From NCBI RefSeq assembly GCF_022637455.1, contig NZ_CP093341.1, positions 1,054,001 to 1,118,000 on the forward strand: a stretch of 64,000 nucleotides of DNA, written 5' to 3'. Positions within the stretch are counted from its first letter, which is position 1, and each line of letters begins with the position of its first letter. The DNA is from Lysobacter sp. S4-A87 (GTDB lineage: Bacteria > Pseudomonadota > Gammaproteobacteria > Xanthomonadales > Xanthomonadaceae). The notes beneath the pieces were generated by a model that saw only the letters and a list, made by a program, of their open reading frames with translations, made no database searches and was not told where the DNA came from. The translations under genes and the position numbers were made by a program. Shown in pieces: positions 8,400 to 17,137 of the stretch.

Positions 8400-8420
8400 T
8401 TCCAGCCAGCGAGCCAGCTA

Positions 8421-9332
8421 TCAGCTCACCACAGTCCCGCGCACCTGCTCCAGCGGCGCATTGCGCAGCGTCTCGATGCGCTCTTCCAGCGGCGGGTGGC
8501 TCATCAGCAGCCGGCGCAGGCCGTGGCCGACCGCACCGCTGATGCCGAAGGCCTGGACGGTCTTGGGCAGCGTGCTTTCGCCGTAGGTCTGCGACAGGCG
8601 CTGCAGCGCGGAGATCATCTTGTCGCGTCCGGCCAGGCGGGCGCCGCCGGCGTCGGCGCGGAACTCGCGGTGACGCGAGAACCACATCGCGATCATGCTG
8701 GCGAACAGGCCGAAGATCATGTCGAGCACGAACACGATCACGTAGTAACCGATGCCGACGCCACCGCCCTCGCGGTTGCCGCTGATGAAGCTGTCGATCA
8801 CGCGACCGACCACGCGCGACAGCACGATCACGAACGTGTTGAGCACGCCCTGGATCAGCGCCATCGTCACCATGTCGCCATTGGCGACGTGGCTGACCTC
8901 ATGGCCCAGCACGGCCTCGGCCTCGTCGCGGTTCATCGCGCGCAGCAGGCCGGTGGACACCGCGACCAGCGAGTTGTTGCGGCTCGGACCGGTGGCGAAG
9001 GCGTTGATCTCCGGACCGTCGTAGATGGCCACTTCCGGCATCTTGATGCCCGCGGCCTCGGCCTGGCGGCGCACGGTGTTGACCAGCCACTGCTCGGACT
9101 CGTTGCGCGGTTGCTCGATCACGTGCGCGCCGGTGGAGCGCTTGGCGATCCACTTGGAGGTCATCAGCGAGATCAGCGAACCGCCGAAGCCGAAGAAGGT
9201 GGCCATCAGCAGCAGGCTGCCGGAATTTCCCAATGTGACGTTGAAGTACTTCTGCAGCACCGCCATGACGATGCTGAGCAGGGCCAGGACCGCCAGGTTG
9301 GTGGCGAGGAACAGGGCGATGCGTTTGAACAT
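8421..9332 (-). CDS. htpX: HtpX, inner-membrane zinc protease
   Basis: A 303-residue M48 endopeptidase for quality control of membrane proteins, usually under CpxR or heat-shock control. Two N-terminal membrane segments (residues 5-27 and 37-57) precede the zinc motif HEVSH (144-148) and the third ligand Glu223 in [13 protein letters not shown]; two further hydrophobic segments lie at about 155-175 and 192-217. Length and order match E. coli HtpX. It is monocistronic and convergent with fimX. The short sequence to gluQ (9333-9399) shows no clear promoter. Confidence 0.95.
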   Translation of the reverse strand: MFKRIALFLATNLAVLALLSIVMAVLQKYFNVTLGNSGSLLLMATFFGFGGSLISLMTSKWIAKRSTGAHVIEQPRNESEQWLVNTVRRQAEAAGIKMPEVAIYDGPEINAFATGPSRNNSLVAVSTGLLRAMNRDEAEAVLGHEVSHVANGDMVTMALIQGVLNTFVIVLSRVVGRVIDSFISGNREGGGVGIGYYVIVFVLDMIFGLFASMIAMWFSRHREFRADAGGARLAGRDKMISALQRLSQTYGESTLPKTVQAFGISGAVGHGLRRLLMSHPPLEERIETLRNAPLEQVRGTVVS

Positions 9333-9399
9333 GACAGGAACCTTTCGCGCACCATGCGCGTTACCAAGGGAAAATGTGGCACGCTGGCGTTGAATTCAA

Positions 9400-10371
9400 G
9401 TGAAACCCCCCGCGCGCGCTTTGCCAGACGAGTCCGCAGTGTCCCCTACGCCCGCCACCTACCGCGGCCGCTTTGCGCCCTCGCCTACCGGCGACCTGCA
9501 TTTTGGCTCATTGCTGGCAGCTTTCGGCAGCTGGTTGCTGGCCCGGCAGGCAGGCGGCCGCTGGCTGGTGCGGGTCGAGGACCTGGACCCGCCACGCGAG
9601 GTCACCGGTGCCGCCCGTCGCCAGCTCGATGCGCTTGCCGCCTTCGGCTTCCACGCCGACGAGGACGTGGTCTGGCAAAGCCGGCGCGGCGCCTTGTACC
9701 AGGCCGCACTCGACCGCCTGCTCGAAAGCGATCGTGCCTTCTATTGCCACTGCAGCCGCACCGACCTGATCGTCGCCGCCGGCGTCCACCGTGCCTGCGT
9801 GGCACGGGCCGGCAGGCCTGACCCGGCGGTGCGCCTGCGCGTCGCCGACGGCAGCGTGGCCGGGTTCGACGACCTCGTCGTCGGCCACTACAGCCAGGAC
9901 GTCGCGGGCAGCGTGGGCGACTTCGTGCTGCGTCGCGCCGACGGCTACTGGGCCTACCAGCTGGCGGTGGTCGTCGACGACGCCGACCAGGGCATCACCG
10001 ACGTCGTGCGTGGTGCCGACCTGCTCGACTCGACCCCGCGCCAGATCCTGCTGCAGCGCGCGCTCGGCCTGCCGACGCCGCGCTATGCGCACCTGCCGCT
10101 GGTGCTCGGGCCGGACGGGCGAAAGCTGTCCAAGTCCGACGCGGCACAGCCGGTCGATCGCGACGACCCGCTGCCGGCCCTGCGCGCGGCCTGGCAGCGT
10201 CTCGGCCAGGATCCGGCGGTGCTTGCCGACGCCAGCGACCTGCCCGACCTGCTCGCCCGCGCCGTGGCCGCGTTCGTGCCCGCCTCCATCCCGGCACAGC
10301 CGGCGCCCGCGCGCGAGTTGTCATTTGCGTCGGTCACCATGGCCGGGGCGGACGCGGGCGATGGCGATTGA
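9400..10371 (+). CDS. gluQ: GluQRS, glutamyl-queuosine tRNA(Asp) synthetase
   Basis: A class I synthetase catalytic domain without anticodon-binding domain that attaches glutamate to queuosine at position 34 of tRNA-Asp. GRFAPSPTGDLHFGSLLAAF carries the HIGH-like motif, YCHCSR and a downstream Cys provide the expected zinc site, and RKLSKSD is the KMSKS loop. The first 20 residues are not part of the fold, so translation may start at the GTG (9439) whose product begins SPTPATYRGRF. At about 310 residues it has the usual family length. It stands alone in the same direction as phaB. Confidence 0.92.
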   Translation: MKPPARALPDESAVSPTPATYRGRFAPSPTGDLHFGSLLAAFGSWLLARQAGGRWLVRVEDLDPPREVTGAARRQLDALAAFGFHADEDVVWQSRRGALYQAALDRLLESDRAFYCHCSRTDLIVAAGVHRACVARAGRPDPAVRLRVADGSVAGFDDLVVGHYSQDVAGSVGDFVLRRADGYWAYQLAVVVDDADQGITDVVRGADLLDSTPRQILLQRALGLPTPRYAHLPLVLGPDGRKLSKSDAAQPVDRDDPLPALRAAWQRLGQDPAVLADASDLPDLLARAVAAFVPASIPAQPAPARELSFASVTMAGADAGDGD

Positions 10372-10417
10372 AGACCCTCCGCCTTTCGCACTGCACATCC
10401 CCATCCGCACCAACCCC

Positions 10418-10423
10418 TAGAAT
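10418..10423 (+). promoter_or_regulatory. possible -10 box of phaB
   Basis: TAGAAT lies 51 bp before the phaB ATG, followed by a good ribosome site (aaggaga). The -35 region is weak. Confidence 0.35.
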
Positions 10424-10474
10424 CCAATCGACCGGCCGCGACCCGAGCGGTCGGCAATCCAAGGAGACGACCTC

Positions 10475-11215
10475 ATGCAGTCACGCGTAGCCCTGGTCAC
10501 CGGCGGTACCGGTGGCATCGGCAGTTCGATCGTCCAGCGCCTGGCGCAGGCCGGTCATCGGGTCGCCACCAACTACCGTGACGAAGGCCGGGCGCGCGCC
10601 TGGCAGGCGCAGATGCGCGAACGCGGCTTCGATATCGCGCTCGCCCCCGGCGACGTTTCGTCGCCCGAGCAGGCGCAGGCACTGATCGAGCAGATCGAAC
10701 GCGACCTGGGCCCGATCGAAGTGCTGGTCAACAACGCCGGCATCACCCGCGACTCGACCTTCCACCGCATGACGCCGATGCAGTGGAACGAGGTGATCGG
10801 CACCAACCTCAACTCCTGCTTCAACGTCACCCGGCCGGTGATCGAAGGCATGCGCGAGCGCAAATGGGGCCGGATCGTGCAGATCAGCTCGATCAACGGC
10901 CTCAAGGGCCAGTACGGCCAGGCCAACTACGCCGCGGCCAAGGCCGGCATGCATGGCTTCACGATTTCGCTGGCGCGTGAGAACGCCCGCTTCGGCATCA
11001 CCGTCAACACGGTCTCGCCAGGCTACGTGGCGACCGACATGGTGATGTCGGTGCCGGAGGAGGTCCGCGCCAAGATCGTCGCCGAGATCCCGACCGGTCG
11101 CCTGGGCACGCCGAACGAGATCGCCTACGCCGTTGCGTTCCTGGTCGCCGAAGAGGCCGCCTGGATCACCGGCTCCAACCTCGACATCAACGGCGGCCAC
11201 CACATGGGCTGGTAA
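10475..11215 (+). CDS. phaB: acetoacetyl-CoA reductase (PhaB type)
   Basis: A 246-residue short-chain dehydrogenase. The Rossmann motif TGGTGGIG (9-16), NNAG (86-89) and the catalytic Ser139-Tyr152-Lys156 set are all intact. The segments GITRDSTFHRM and SSINGLKGQYGQANY are characteristic of PhaB/PhbB, which reduces acetoacetyl-CoA to (R)-3-hydroxybutyryl-CoA with NADPH for polyhydroxybutyrate. The next gene is the PHA regulator PhaR, which supports the assignment over the generic FabG. Neither a thiolase (phaA) nor a polymerase (phaC) is in the window. Confidence 0.88.
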   Translation: MQSRVALVTGGTGGIGSSIVQRLAQAGHRVATNYRDEGRARAWQAQMRERGFDIALAPGDVSSPEQAQALIEQIERDLGPIEVLVNNAGITRDSTFHRMTPMQWNEVIGTNLNSCFNVTRPVIEGMRERKWGRIVQISSINGLKGQYGQANYAAAKAGMHGFTISLARENARFGITVNTVSPGYVATDMVMSVPEEVRAKIVAEIPTGRLGTPNEIAYAVAFLVAEEAAWITGSNLDINGGHHMGW

Positions 11216-11399
11216 GCAATGGCCCCGCAGGTGCCGGCTGCCAGCGACCGACCTGTCCGGTTGCTGATCAGCCGGTCGCCGGCCACCGGGCTCGTGCAGC
11301 CGCGCCCCCCATTCACCCCGCGGACCTGCATTTCGCCAGTTGCAAGCCCTGCCGGCCTGCGCCATGCTGCGAAGCACCACGATTTAGAGCCAATGCTCC

Positions 11400-11915
11400 A
11401 TGGCATCGATGCGCGTCATCAAGAAGTATCCGAACCGCCGGCTCTACGACACCGAGATTTCCAGTTACATCACCATTGAGGACGTGCGCCAGCTCATCGT
11501 CGACGGCGAGGAGTTCGAGGTGCGCGACGCGCGCAGCGGCGACGACCTCACCCGCCAGGTGCTGCTGCAGATCATTGCCGAGCACGAACAGGACGGCGAA
11601 CCGGTGCTGTCGACGCAGCTGCTCAGCCAGATCATCCGCTTCTACGGGGACTCGCTGCAGGGCTTCATGGGCAGCTACCTGGAGCGCTCGATGCAGGTCT
11701 TCCTCGACCAGCAGCAGCAGTTCCGCAACCAGATGGGAGGCATCCTCGGGCAGACGCCGTGGGCGCTGATGAACCAGCTCACCGAGCGCAACCTGGCGAT
11801 GTGGAACGAGTTCCAGCGCAACCTGTCGAGCACGGTCGGCCAGAGTCCGACCCCGCCGGGCACGGGTACTGGCGCGGGCAACAGCAGCAAGCCCAAAGCC
11901 GACACCAAGCGCTGA
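11400..11915 (+). CDS. phaR: PhaR, polyhydroxyalkanoate synthesis repressor
   Basis: A 171-residue regulator with the hallmark N-terminal DNA-binding domain RVIKKYPNRRLYDTE...SSYIT, followed by the PHB-accumulation domain and a glutamine-rich helix. The C-terminus is a low-complexity tail of Pro, Gly, Thr and Lys. PhaR binds both PHB and the phasin promoter and releases DNA when polymer accumulates. The ATG at 11400 is used; an ATG three codons later (MRVIKKYP) is the more typical start for the family. A 184-bp gap from phaB probably holds its own promoter. Confidence 0.93.
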   Translation: MASMRVIKKYPNRRLYDTEISSYITIEDVRQLIVDGEEFEVRDARSGDDLTRQVLLQIIAEHEQDGEPVLSTQLLSQIIRFYGDSLQGFMGSYLERSMQVFLDQQQQFRNQMGGILGQTPWALMNQLTERNLAMWNEFQRNLSSTVGQSPTPPGTGTGAGNSSKPKADTKR

Positions 11916-11927
11916 CGCCAACAGCCG

Positions 11928-12006
11928 CGTAGCCCGGGTAAGCGCAGCGCACCCGGGACAGTTCACGCATACCCGGGTGCGGCCTTTGGCCTTACCCGGG
12001 CTACGC
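11928..12006. repeat. 'gtagcccgggtaagc' palindromic repeat, site 3 (inverted pair)
   Basis: Two well-preserved copies face each other (11928-11957 and 11969-12006) between convergent phaR and the M48 protease gene. This is the best-preserved pair in the window and would form a long hairpin, likely ending both transcripts. Confidence 0.85.
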
Positions 12007-12011
12007 CCCGA

Positions 12012-12953
12012 CTATTTGCAGTACTGCGCGCGGAACTGCTCCGCCTGCGGCATCAGCGACTGCAGCACCTGGATGCGGTTGGCCGGATCCGGATGGGTCG
12101 AGGCGAATTCCGGCGGACGCTCGCCACCGCCCAGCTCCGCCATCCGCTGCCACAGCGGAATCGCTTCCTGCGGATTGAAACAGGCCGCCGCCGCCAGCAT
12201 CAGCCCGACCTTGTCGGCCTGGGTCTCGTGATTGCGACCGTAGGGCAGGATCAATCCGTACTGCGCACCGGCGCCCAGCGCGGCCATGATCGCCTGCTGC
12301 TGGCCCGGGTCCATCCCGCCGACCGCCATGCCGGCGGCCATCTGCCCCATCTGCACCAGCTTTTGCTGGGCCATGCGCTGCGAGCCGTGGCGCAGCAGGG
12401 CGTGGGCGATCTCGTGGCCCATCACCACCGCCATCGCGTCCGCGTTCTTGGCCACCGGCAGCAAGCCGGTGTAGACCGCCATCTTGCCGCCCGGCAGGCA
12501 GAACGCATTGACCTGGTCGGACTGGATGACGGCGACGTCCCACTGGAAGGCCTGGTGGTCGACCGGCACTTCCTGCTGGTGCTGCGCGGCCAGCGCGGCG
12601 GTCACCTGCGGCACGCGCGCGATCAGCCGCTGCGCGATCTCGCGGATCTGCTGGCTGACCTGGGCATTGGCGGGCAGCAGCGCGTTCTGCGCATTGGCTT
12701 CGCCCAGCACCTGCTGGAACGCCTGCGCGCCCAGCTGCACTTCTTCTTCGGCGGTGGTGCCGTAGTGCGCGGTCTCGCCGGTGTAGGGGTCGACCTTGGC
12801 GCTGCCAAACCACTGCCAGGCGGCATAGCCGGCAAACAGGACGAGGATCCACCAGCGCATTCCGCCGAACCCGCGCCGCGGTCGGCCCTGCTGTCGCGCA
12901 CCACCCAAGGGATCTGTCCTCACTTCCGCCCTCCTCGTCCGTCCTGGATCCAT
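12012..12953 (-). CDS. M48 family zinc metalloprotease (LoiP-like), membrane anchored
   Basis: About 313 residues. One N-terminal membrane helix (MRWWILVLFAGYAAW) is followed by a periplasmic peptidase domain with HEIAH (180-184 counted from the ATG at 12953) and a third ligand in NHETQADKVGL. GLLPVAKNADAMAVVMGHE is typical of LoiP/YggG and BepA-type proteases acting on outer-membrane or periplasmic proteins. The start is uncertain: the reading frame is open back to 13031, but that would overlap the neighbour; 12953 gives a short cytoplasmic lead and 12860 begins directly at the helix. It follows the formylglycine-enzyme-like gene in the same direction with a 40-bp gap. Confidence 0.8.
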   Translation of the reverse strand: MDPGRTRRAEVRTDPLGGARQQGRPRRGFGGMRWWILVLFAGYAAWQWFGSAKVDPYTGETAHYGTTAEEEVQLGAQAFQQVLGEANAQNALLPANAQVSQQIREIAQRLIARVPQVTAALAAQHQQEVPVDHQAFQWDVAVIQSDQVNAFCLPGGKMAVYTGLLPVAKNADAMAVVMGHEIAHALLRHGSQRMAQQKLVQMGQMAAGMAVGGMDPGQQQAIMAALGAGAQYGLILPYGRNHETQADKVGLMLAAAACFNPQEAIPLWQRMAELGGGERPPEFASTHPDPANRIQVLQSLMPQAEQFRAQYCK

Positions 12954-12993
12954 GCACTTTAAGCCGACCGGCGTGAGGAGTGGAGCCCCCTGT

Positions 12994-14847
12994 TCAGATT
13001 TCGCGCACCACCCGGAACCCGATGCGCGCACTCGTCACATTGCCGTCGCTGCCCTGTCGCCAGGCCGATCGCGTCTGCGCTGGCGAACTTGCCCAGGAAC
13101 CGCCCCGCACGACTCTGGAACGGCAACCGGGGTTGAACCAGGCCGCAGCATCCCGCGGCGCGCGACGGTAGGTGTCGTGCCAGCAGTCCGCCACCCACTC
13201 GCTGACATTGCCAGACAGGTCGTGCACGCCGAATGCATTGGCGCGATAGGTGCCCACCGGCGCCGGGCCCCAGGCGCCATCTCCATAACCGACGAAGGCA
13301 TTGCGCCAGCGACGGCCGCTGGGCGACGCGTCCAGGCCGCCGGTGAAGTTGCCTGTGCGCACCGGCGGTGTGCCGTCACCCCACGGGTAGCGGCGGCTGT
13401 TGCCGGCGCGCAACGCGTACTCGAACTCGGCCTCGCTCGGCAGCCGGTAGCGCTGGCCGGTCTGCGCCGACAGCCACTCGGCATAGGCAATCGCATCCTT
13501 GGCGCTGACGTGGACCACCGGCATGTCGTCGCGGGCCGGGTTGCCGGCGTAGTCGGATTGCCAGTCGACGTTGCCGCGACGCACGAAGTTGCCGCTGCGC
13601 TCGTCGTAGGCGTTGGAATAGCCGCGCCGGCTGGCACGTGCGCGGTGCTTGCTCGCGGCCATGAAACGACGGAATTCGCCTACGGTTATCTCCGTGCGCG
13701 ACATCGCCAGGCCACGCTCGAAGCGGATGTTGCGCAGCGGTCGCTCGGCATCGCTGGAGTCGATCTCGCCCTCGGGCGCACCCATGCGGAAGGCACCGTG
13801 CGGGATCACCACCAGCTGCGGCCCGCGACCGCCGCCCTTCATCGCATCGGTGAAGGTCTGGCCGGGGCGGAACAGGCCGTAATGCGTGGCCAGGTCGATG
13901 CGTTCGCGCAGCTCGCGTGCGGCCGGGTCACCGGCTGGCGCGATGCGCAGCAGCAACCCAAGCAGGCGCCTTGCCTCGTCGACGCCGGCGTTGCGGGTCA
14001 GCACCGCCACGCCTGCGTCGCGCAACGCGTTGACCCGGGCGATGCGCTGCATCGCCACGCGGGCACGGGCATCGTCGACACTGGCATAGCCTGGTCGCAC
14101 GTTCGCTGCGGCGTCGAGCTCGCGCTGGGCACCGTCGTAGTCGTCATGATCGGCGGCCACTTCGGCGCGCCGGATCAAGGCGCTTTCCACCGCGGCGATG
14201 CCCTGGTTGGCGCGCTGGTCACCCGGACGCAGCTCCAGCGCCTGATGAAACCAGGCCAGGGCGGTGTCCTGACCGCCATCCACGCCGAGGCGTCCGGCAT
14301 TGAGGGCTTCCTCGCCAAGCCGGTTGGCTTCCTGCGCCTGGTCGGATTTGTCCAGGCGCGCCAGGTAGGCCACCACCTTGGCGTCGTCGGGCGCGATCGC
14401 ACGCGCAACGGCGGCGACTTCATGCGCGCGCCGCAGCGACAGCGGATCGCGGTCGATCGCGGCCAGTGCTTCACTGCCCTTGCCCAGCAGGCTGGTCATG
14501 GCGCGACGGAAGCCCGCTTGCACCGCGGCATCGTTGGGTGCGTACCGGCGCAACGCCAGGTACAGCGGGATCGCGTCCTCGGCGCCGCCGAACAGGCGGC
14601 CTTCCTTCAGGGCGGCGGCCGCGTTGGCCTTGAGCTCCTTGAAGTTGGCCTCGTTGACCTCGACCACCGGCGCCCGCCACGGCGGCACCGGCGACACGGC
14701 CTGGTCGGCGCTGATGGTCACGATCGGCGCGCGTGCGCCGGCGGCTTCGCGGGACGGGCCGGACGGCTCGCGCGAACAGCCCGACAGCAATGCCAGCATG
14801 GCGGCGAAAGCCAACAACGGTGCGCGCAATCGTCCTCCTCGCCTCAT
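12994..14847 (-). CDS. lipoprotein with repeats and a formylglycine-generating-enzyme (SUMF1) domain
   Basis: A 617-residue protein. Residues 1-24 are a lipoprotein signal (LLALLSGCS). About residues 60-335 are alanine-rich helical repeats resembling TPRs, and about 345-617 form a SUMF1/FGE-sulfatase fold. The latter shows PHGAFRMGAPEGE, RTEITVGEFRRFM, YRLPSEAEFEYALRAG, LSGNVSEWVADCW and VVRGGSWASSP, the standard markers of the fold. True sulfatase activators need a specific cysteine pair near the C-terminus; here there are Cys residues in DCW and GCRSR, but I cannot confirm the pair. No sulfatase is nearby. The fold is also used in non-catalytic kinase-linked proteins. Function unknown. Confidence 0.75.
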   Translation of the reverse strand: MRRGGRLRAPLLAFAAMLALLSGCSREPSGPSREAAGARAPIVTISADQAVSPVPPWRAPVVEVNEANFKELKANAAAALKEGRLFGGAEDAIPLYLALRRYAPNDAAVQAGFRRAMTSLLGKGSEALAAIDRDPLSLRRAHEVAAVARAIAPDDAKVVAYLARLDKSDQAQEANRLGEEALNAGRLGVDGGQDTALAWFHQALELRPGDQRANQGIAAVESALIRRAEVAADHDDYDGAQRELDAAANVRPGYASVDDARARVAMQRIARVNALRDAGVAVLTRNAGVDEARRLLGLLLRIAPAGDPAARELRERIDLATHYGLFRPGQTFTDAMKGGGRGPQLVVIPHGAFRMGAPEGEIDSSDAERPLRNIRFERGLAMSRTEITVGEFRRFMAASKHRARASRRGYSNAYDERSGNFVRRGNVDWQSDYAGNPARDDMPVVHVSAKDAIAYAEWLSAQTGQRYRLPSEAEFEYALRAGNSRRYPWGDGTPPVRTGNFTGGLDASPSGRRWRNAFVGYGDGAWGPAPVGTYRANAFGVHDLSGNVSEWVADCWHDTYRRAPRDAAAWFNPGCRSRVVRGGSWASSPAQTRSAWRQGSDGNVTSARIGFRVVREI

Positions 14848-14933
14848 GCCGGGACACTTGGGTGCGTCGAAAGTAGGCTATTGTCGCCCGCCCCGGCAAC
14901 CTCGCCACCCCCTTCCGCGCTTACCATCCCCAC

Positions 14934-16040
14934 ATGCCTGCCGCCTGGATCACCGACCCCGCCGCCCTGCGCGCCCATTTCGCTGTACCGCCGGCGCGGA
15001 TCGGACTGGACACCGAGTTCATCCGCGAACGCACCTTCTGGCCGCAACTGGCGCTGGTGCAGATCGCAATCGAGCGCGCGGATGGTGACGAGCCTGACAT
15101 CCTGCTGGTCGACCCGCTCGCGCCCGGCATCCTCGCCGCGCTGACGCCGATCCTCGCCGACGACTCCATCGTCAAGGTGATGCACAGCCCCAGCGAAGAC
15201 CTGGTCGCCTTCCGCCATTCCTGCGGCGTGGTGCCCAAGCCGCTGTTCGACACCCAGCTCGCCGCCGCACTGGCCGGCATCGGCGCCGGCCTGGGCTACC
15301 AGAAGCTCGTCGAACAACTGACCGGCATCGCCCTGGCCAAGGGCGAGACGCGCTCGGACTGGCTGCGTCGTCCGCTGTCGGCGGCCCAGCTCGAGTACGC
15401 CGCTGACGACGTGCGCCACCTGTTCGAAATGCACGACCAGCTCCAGCACCGCCTGCAGGAACTGGGTCGCAGCGACTGGCTGGCCGAGGACGCCGCACGC
15501 ACGGTGATCAACGCCGAGAACGAAGGCCCGGAACGCTGGCCGCACGCGACCATGCGCAGCGCCCAGTTCCTCGAACGCGACGCCCAGCTGCGCCTGTTGC
15601 GCCTGCTGCGCTGGCGCGACACCTACGCCCGCGACAACGACCGTCCGCGTACCTGGATCCTCGACAACGAACTGGCGGTCAACCTCGCCCGCAACCCGCC
15701 GATGGATCGCGCCGGGCTGCAACGTGATCTCGATGCGCACCCGAAGGCGCCGCGCAAGTTGGGCGATGCGGTGTGGGCCGCCTTGAACACACCGCTGCCT
15801 GATGAAGCCGACGCGCCCGACGCCAACCAGGGCGACAACCGCGACAAGCAGCGGCTGCGCAAGCTGCAGGATGCGGTGGCCGCGCGCAGTGCCGAGCTGG
15901 GATTGCCGGATGGCGTGCTGGCCTCTCGGCGGTGGCTTGAGGCGTTGCTCGATCGCGGAGAGTGGCCGGATGCCTTGTCGGGCTGGCGTCGTGAGGCGCT
16001 GGAGCCGGGGATCGGGCCGTTGCTGGCGGGGCAGGACTGA
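14934..16040 (+). CDS. rnd: ribonuclease D
   Basis: A 368-residue 3'-5' exoribonuclease for tRNA 3' maturation. DEDD motifs are present: GLDTEFIRE with Asp26 and Glu28, HSPSEDLVAFRH, and YAADDVRHLFE. An HRDC domain follows (about 205-290), then a weaker C-terminal helical domain. Full length. It lies just upstream of tRNA-Ala, a suitable though probably fortuitous neighbour. Confidence 0.93.
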   Translation: MPAAWITDPAALRAHFAVPPARIGLDTEFIRERTFWPQLALVQIAIERADGDEPDILLVDPLAPGILAALTPILADDSIVKVMHSPSEDLVAFRHSCGVVPKPLFDTQLAAALAGIGAGLGYQKLVEQLTGIALAKGETRSDWLRRPLSAAQLEYAADDVRHLFEMHDQLQHRLQELGRSDWLAEDAARTVINAENEGPERWPHATMRSAQFLERDAQLRLLRLLRWRDTYARDNDRPRTWILDNELAVNLARNPPMDRAGLQRDLDAHPKAPRKLGDAVWAALNTPLPDEADAPDANQGDNRDKQRLRKLQDAVAARSAELGLPDGVLASRRWLEALLDRGEWPDALSGWRREALEPGIGPLLAGQD

Positions 16041-16117
16041 AGCCGAGGGCGCCGCACCATGGCACCGGAGCCCCCGTTGGCATGAGCGGAATCCCTCGCT
16101 AAACTCCGGACGTACGT

Positions 16118-16193
<76 letters not shown>

Positions 16194-16209
16194 TTTCATT
16201 CCAGCTTTG

Positions 16210-16242
16210 AAGGCCCCGGCGAGCCAGTCTCTCCGGGGCCTT
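16210..16242 (+). terminator. Rho-independent terminator of tRNA-Ala
   Basis: A perfect 10-bp stem (aaggccccgg / ccggggcctt) with a 13-nt loop lies 16 bp after the tRNA CCA end. It is also placed to end the minus-strand operon coming from the right. Confidence 0.8.
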
Positions 16243-16309
16243 CCTGCATCTGGTGGCGCGGACCATCCGTGCCCCGTACCCGCGTACTCCCAGGCGGATC
16301 CCGACAGGG

Positions 16310-17137
16310 TCAATCCGACGGCTGGCAGTCGTCATCCGCCGCCTGCTTCGTGGGATGTGACTGGCCCTGCTGCGCCTGGCACTGCTGTGCCGGGAGCTGT
16401 AACACCTCGTGCCTGTCGGGGGTGTAGATGCAGCACCACGGCGTCGGCGGATCCTTGTCCGTGTCGTTGTGGTCGTCGATCGCCTTGCCGACGAGGATCG
16501 CCCCGAGGACCGCCGCTGCGATGCCGACCGCCTTCTTGCCGCTGCTCGAGCCTCCACCGAAATACTTCTTCGACCAGGCGATGCTGCGCGCGGCTTCGGC
16601 CGCGTCGACGGTGTACTGGTTGATGGCGCCATCGGCTGCAACCTGATATCGCTCGTAGGTGCCCACGGACAAGGCGATCGGCCTATCCAGGTCGACACCG
16701 CCTTCGACCACGGTGAGCTCGGACGCCATGCCATCGGCTTTCAGGTTGACCGTGCTGCGGGTGACGCCGCTGATGCTCTGGGTGCCCAGGCAGATGTTCT
16801 TGGCATTGACCAGCGCCTGCCCCTTGAGCATCTTCATCACGATGCACTTGGCCGCGATGATCAGGTTGGGGTCGGTGTTCTCGTCGAGCTGGATGAAGCC
16901 GCTGTAGCCGTCGGCCATCAGGTTGACGCGCACGCTGGTGCCTGGACCGGTGCTGATGTAGTCGCCATCGTAGATGGGGACCTTGGCGTGGTTCTTCACC
17001 TTGGTCTGGTTGTAGAAGGCGTTCTTGCCATCCACTTCCATCAGGCCTACCTGCGCCCGCGGCGCTTGCGCCCATGCAGCAAGGTTGCCGCCGAACAGGA
17101 GCAACAATGCGAGCACGAATGTCGTCGGACGTTTCAT
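16310..17137 (-). CDS. exported FecR-like protein of unknown function
   Basis: A 275-residue protein with a clear signal peptide (residues 1-24, ending AAWAQA). Residues 28-150 resemble a FecR domain: VGLMEVDGKNAF...VPIYDGDYISTGPGTSVRVNLMADGYSGFIQLDENTD. A weakly hydrophobic, alanine-rich stretch (about 205-225) and a polar tail with three cysteines follow. No sigma factor or TonB receptor accompanies it, so it is not a standard FecR regulator. It is the last gene of a three-gene operon and its ATG overlaps the stop of the membrane-protein gene by 4 bp. It might bind or hold the products of its neighbours in the periplasm; that is a guess. Confidence 0.65.
   Translation of the reverse strand: MKRPTTFVLALLLLFGGNLAAWAQAPRAQVGLMEVDGKNAFYNQTKVKNHAKVPIYDGDYISTGPGTSVRVNLMADGYSGFIQLDENTDPNLIIAAKCIVMKMLKGQALVNAKNICLGTQSISGVTRSTVNLKADGMASELTVVEGGVDLDRPIALSVGTYERYQVAADGAINQYTVDAAEAARSIAWSKKYFGGGSSSGKKAVGIAAAVLGAILVGKAIDDHNDTDKDPPTPWCCIYTPDRHEVLQLPAQQCQAQQGQSHPTKQAADDDCQPSD

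Noticed and set aside
7467-9821. Plus-strand frame bridging fimX, the terminator and htpX
   Set aside because: It runs through a terminator and two real genes in other frames; composition is Arg/Gly/Ala-rich.
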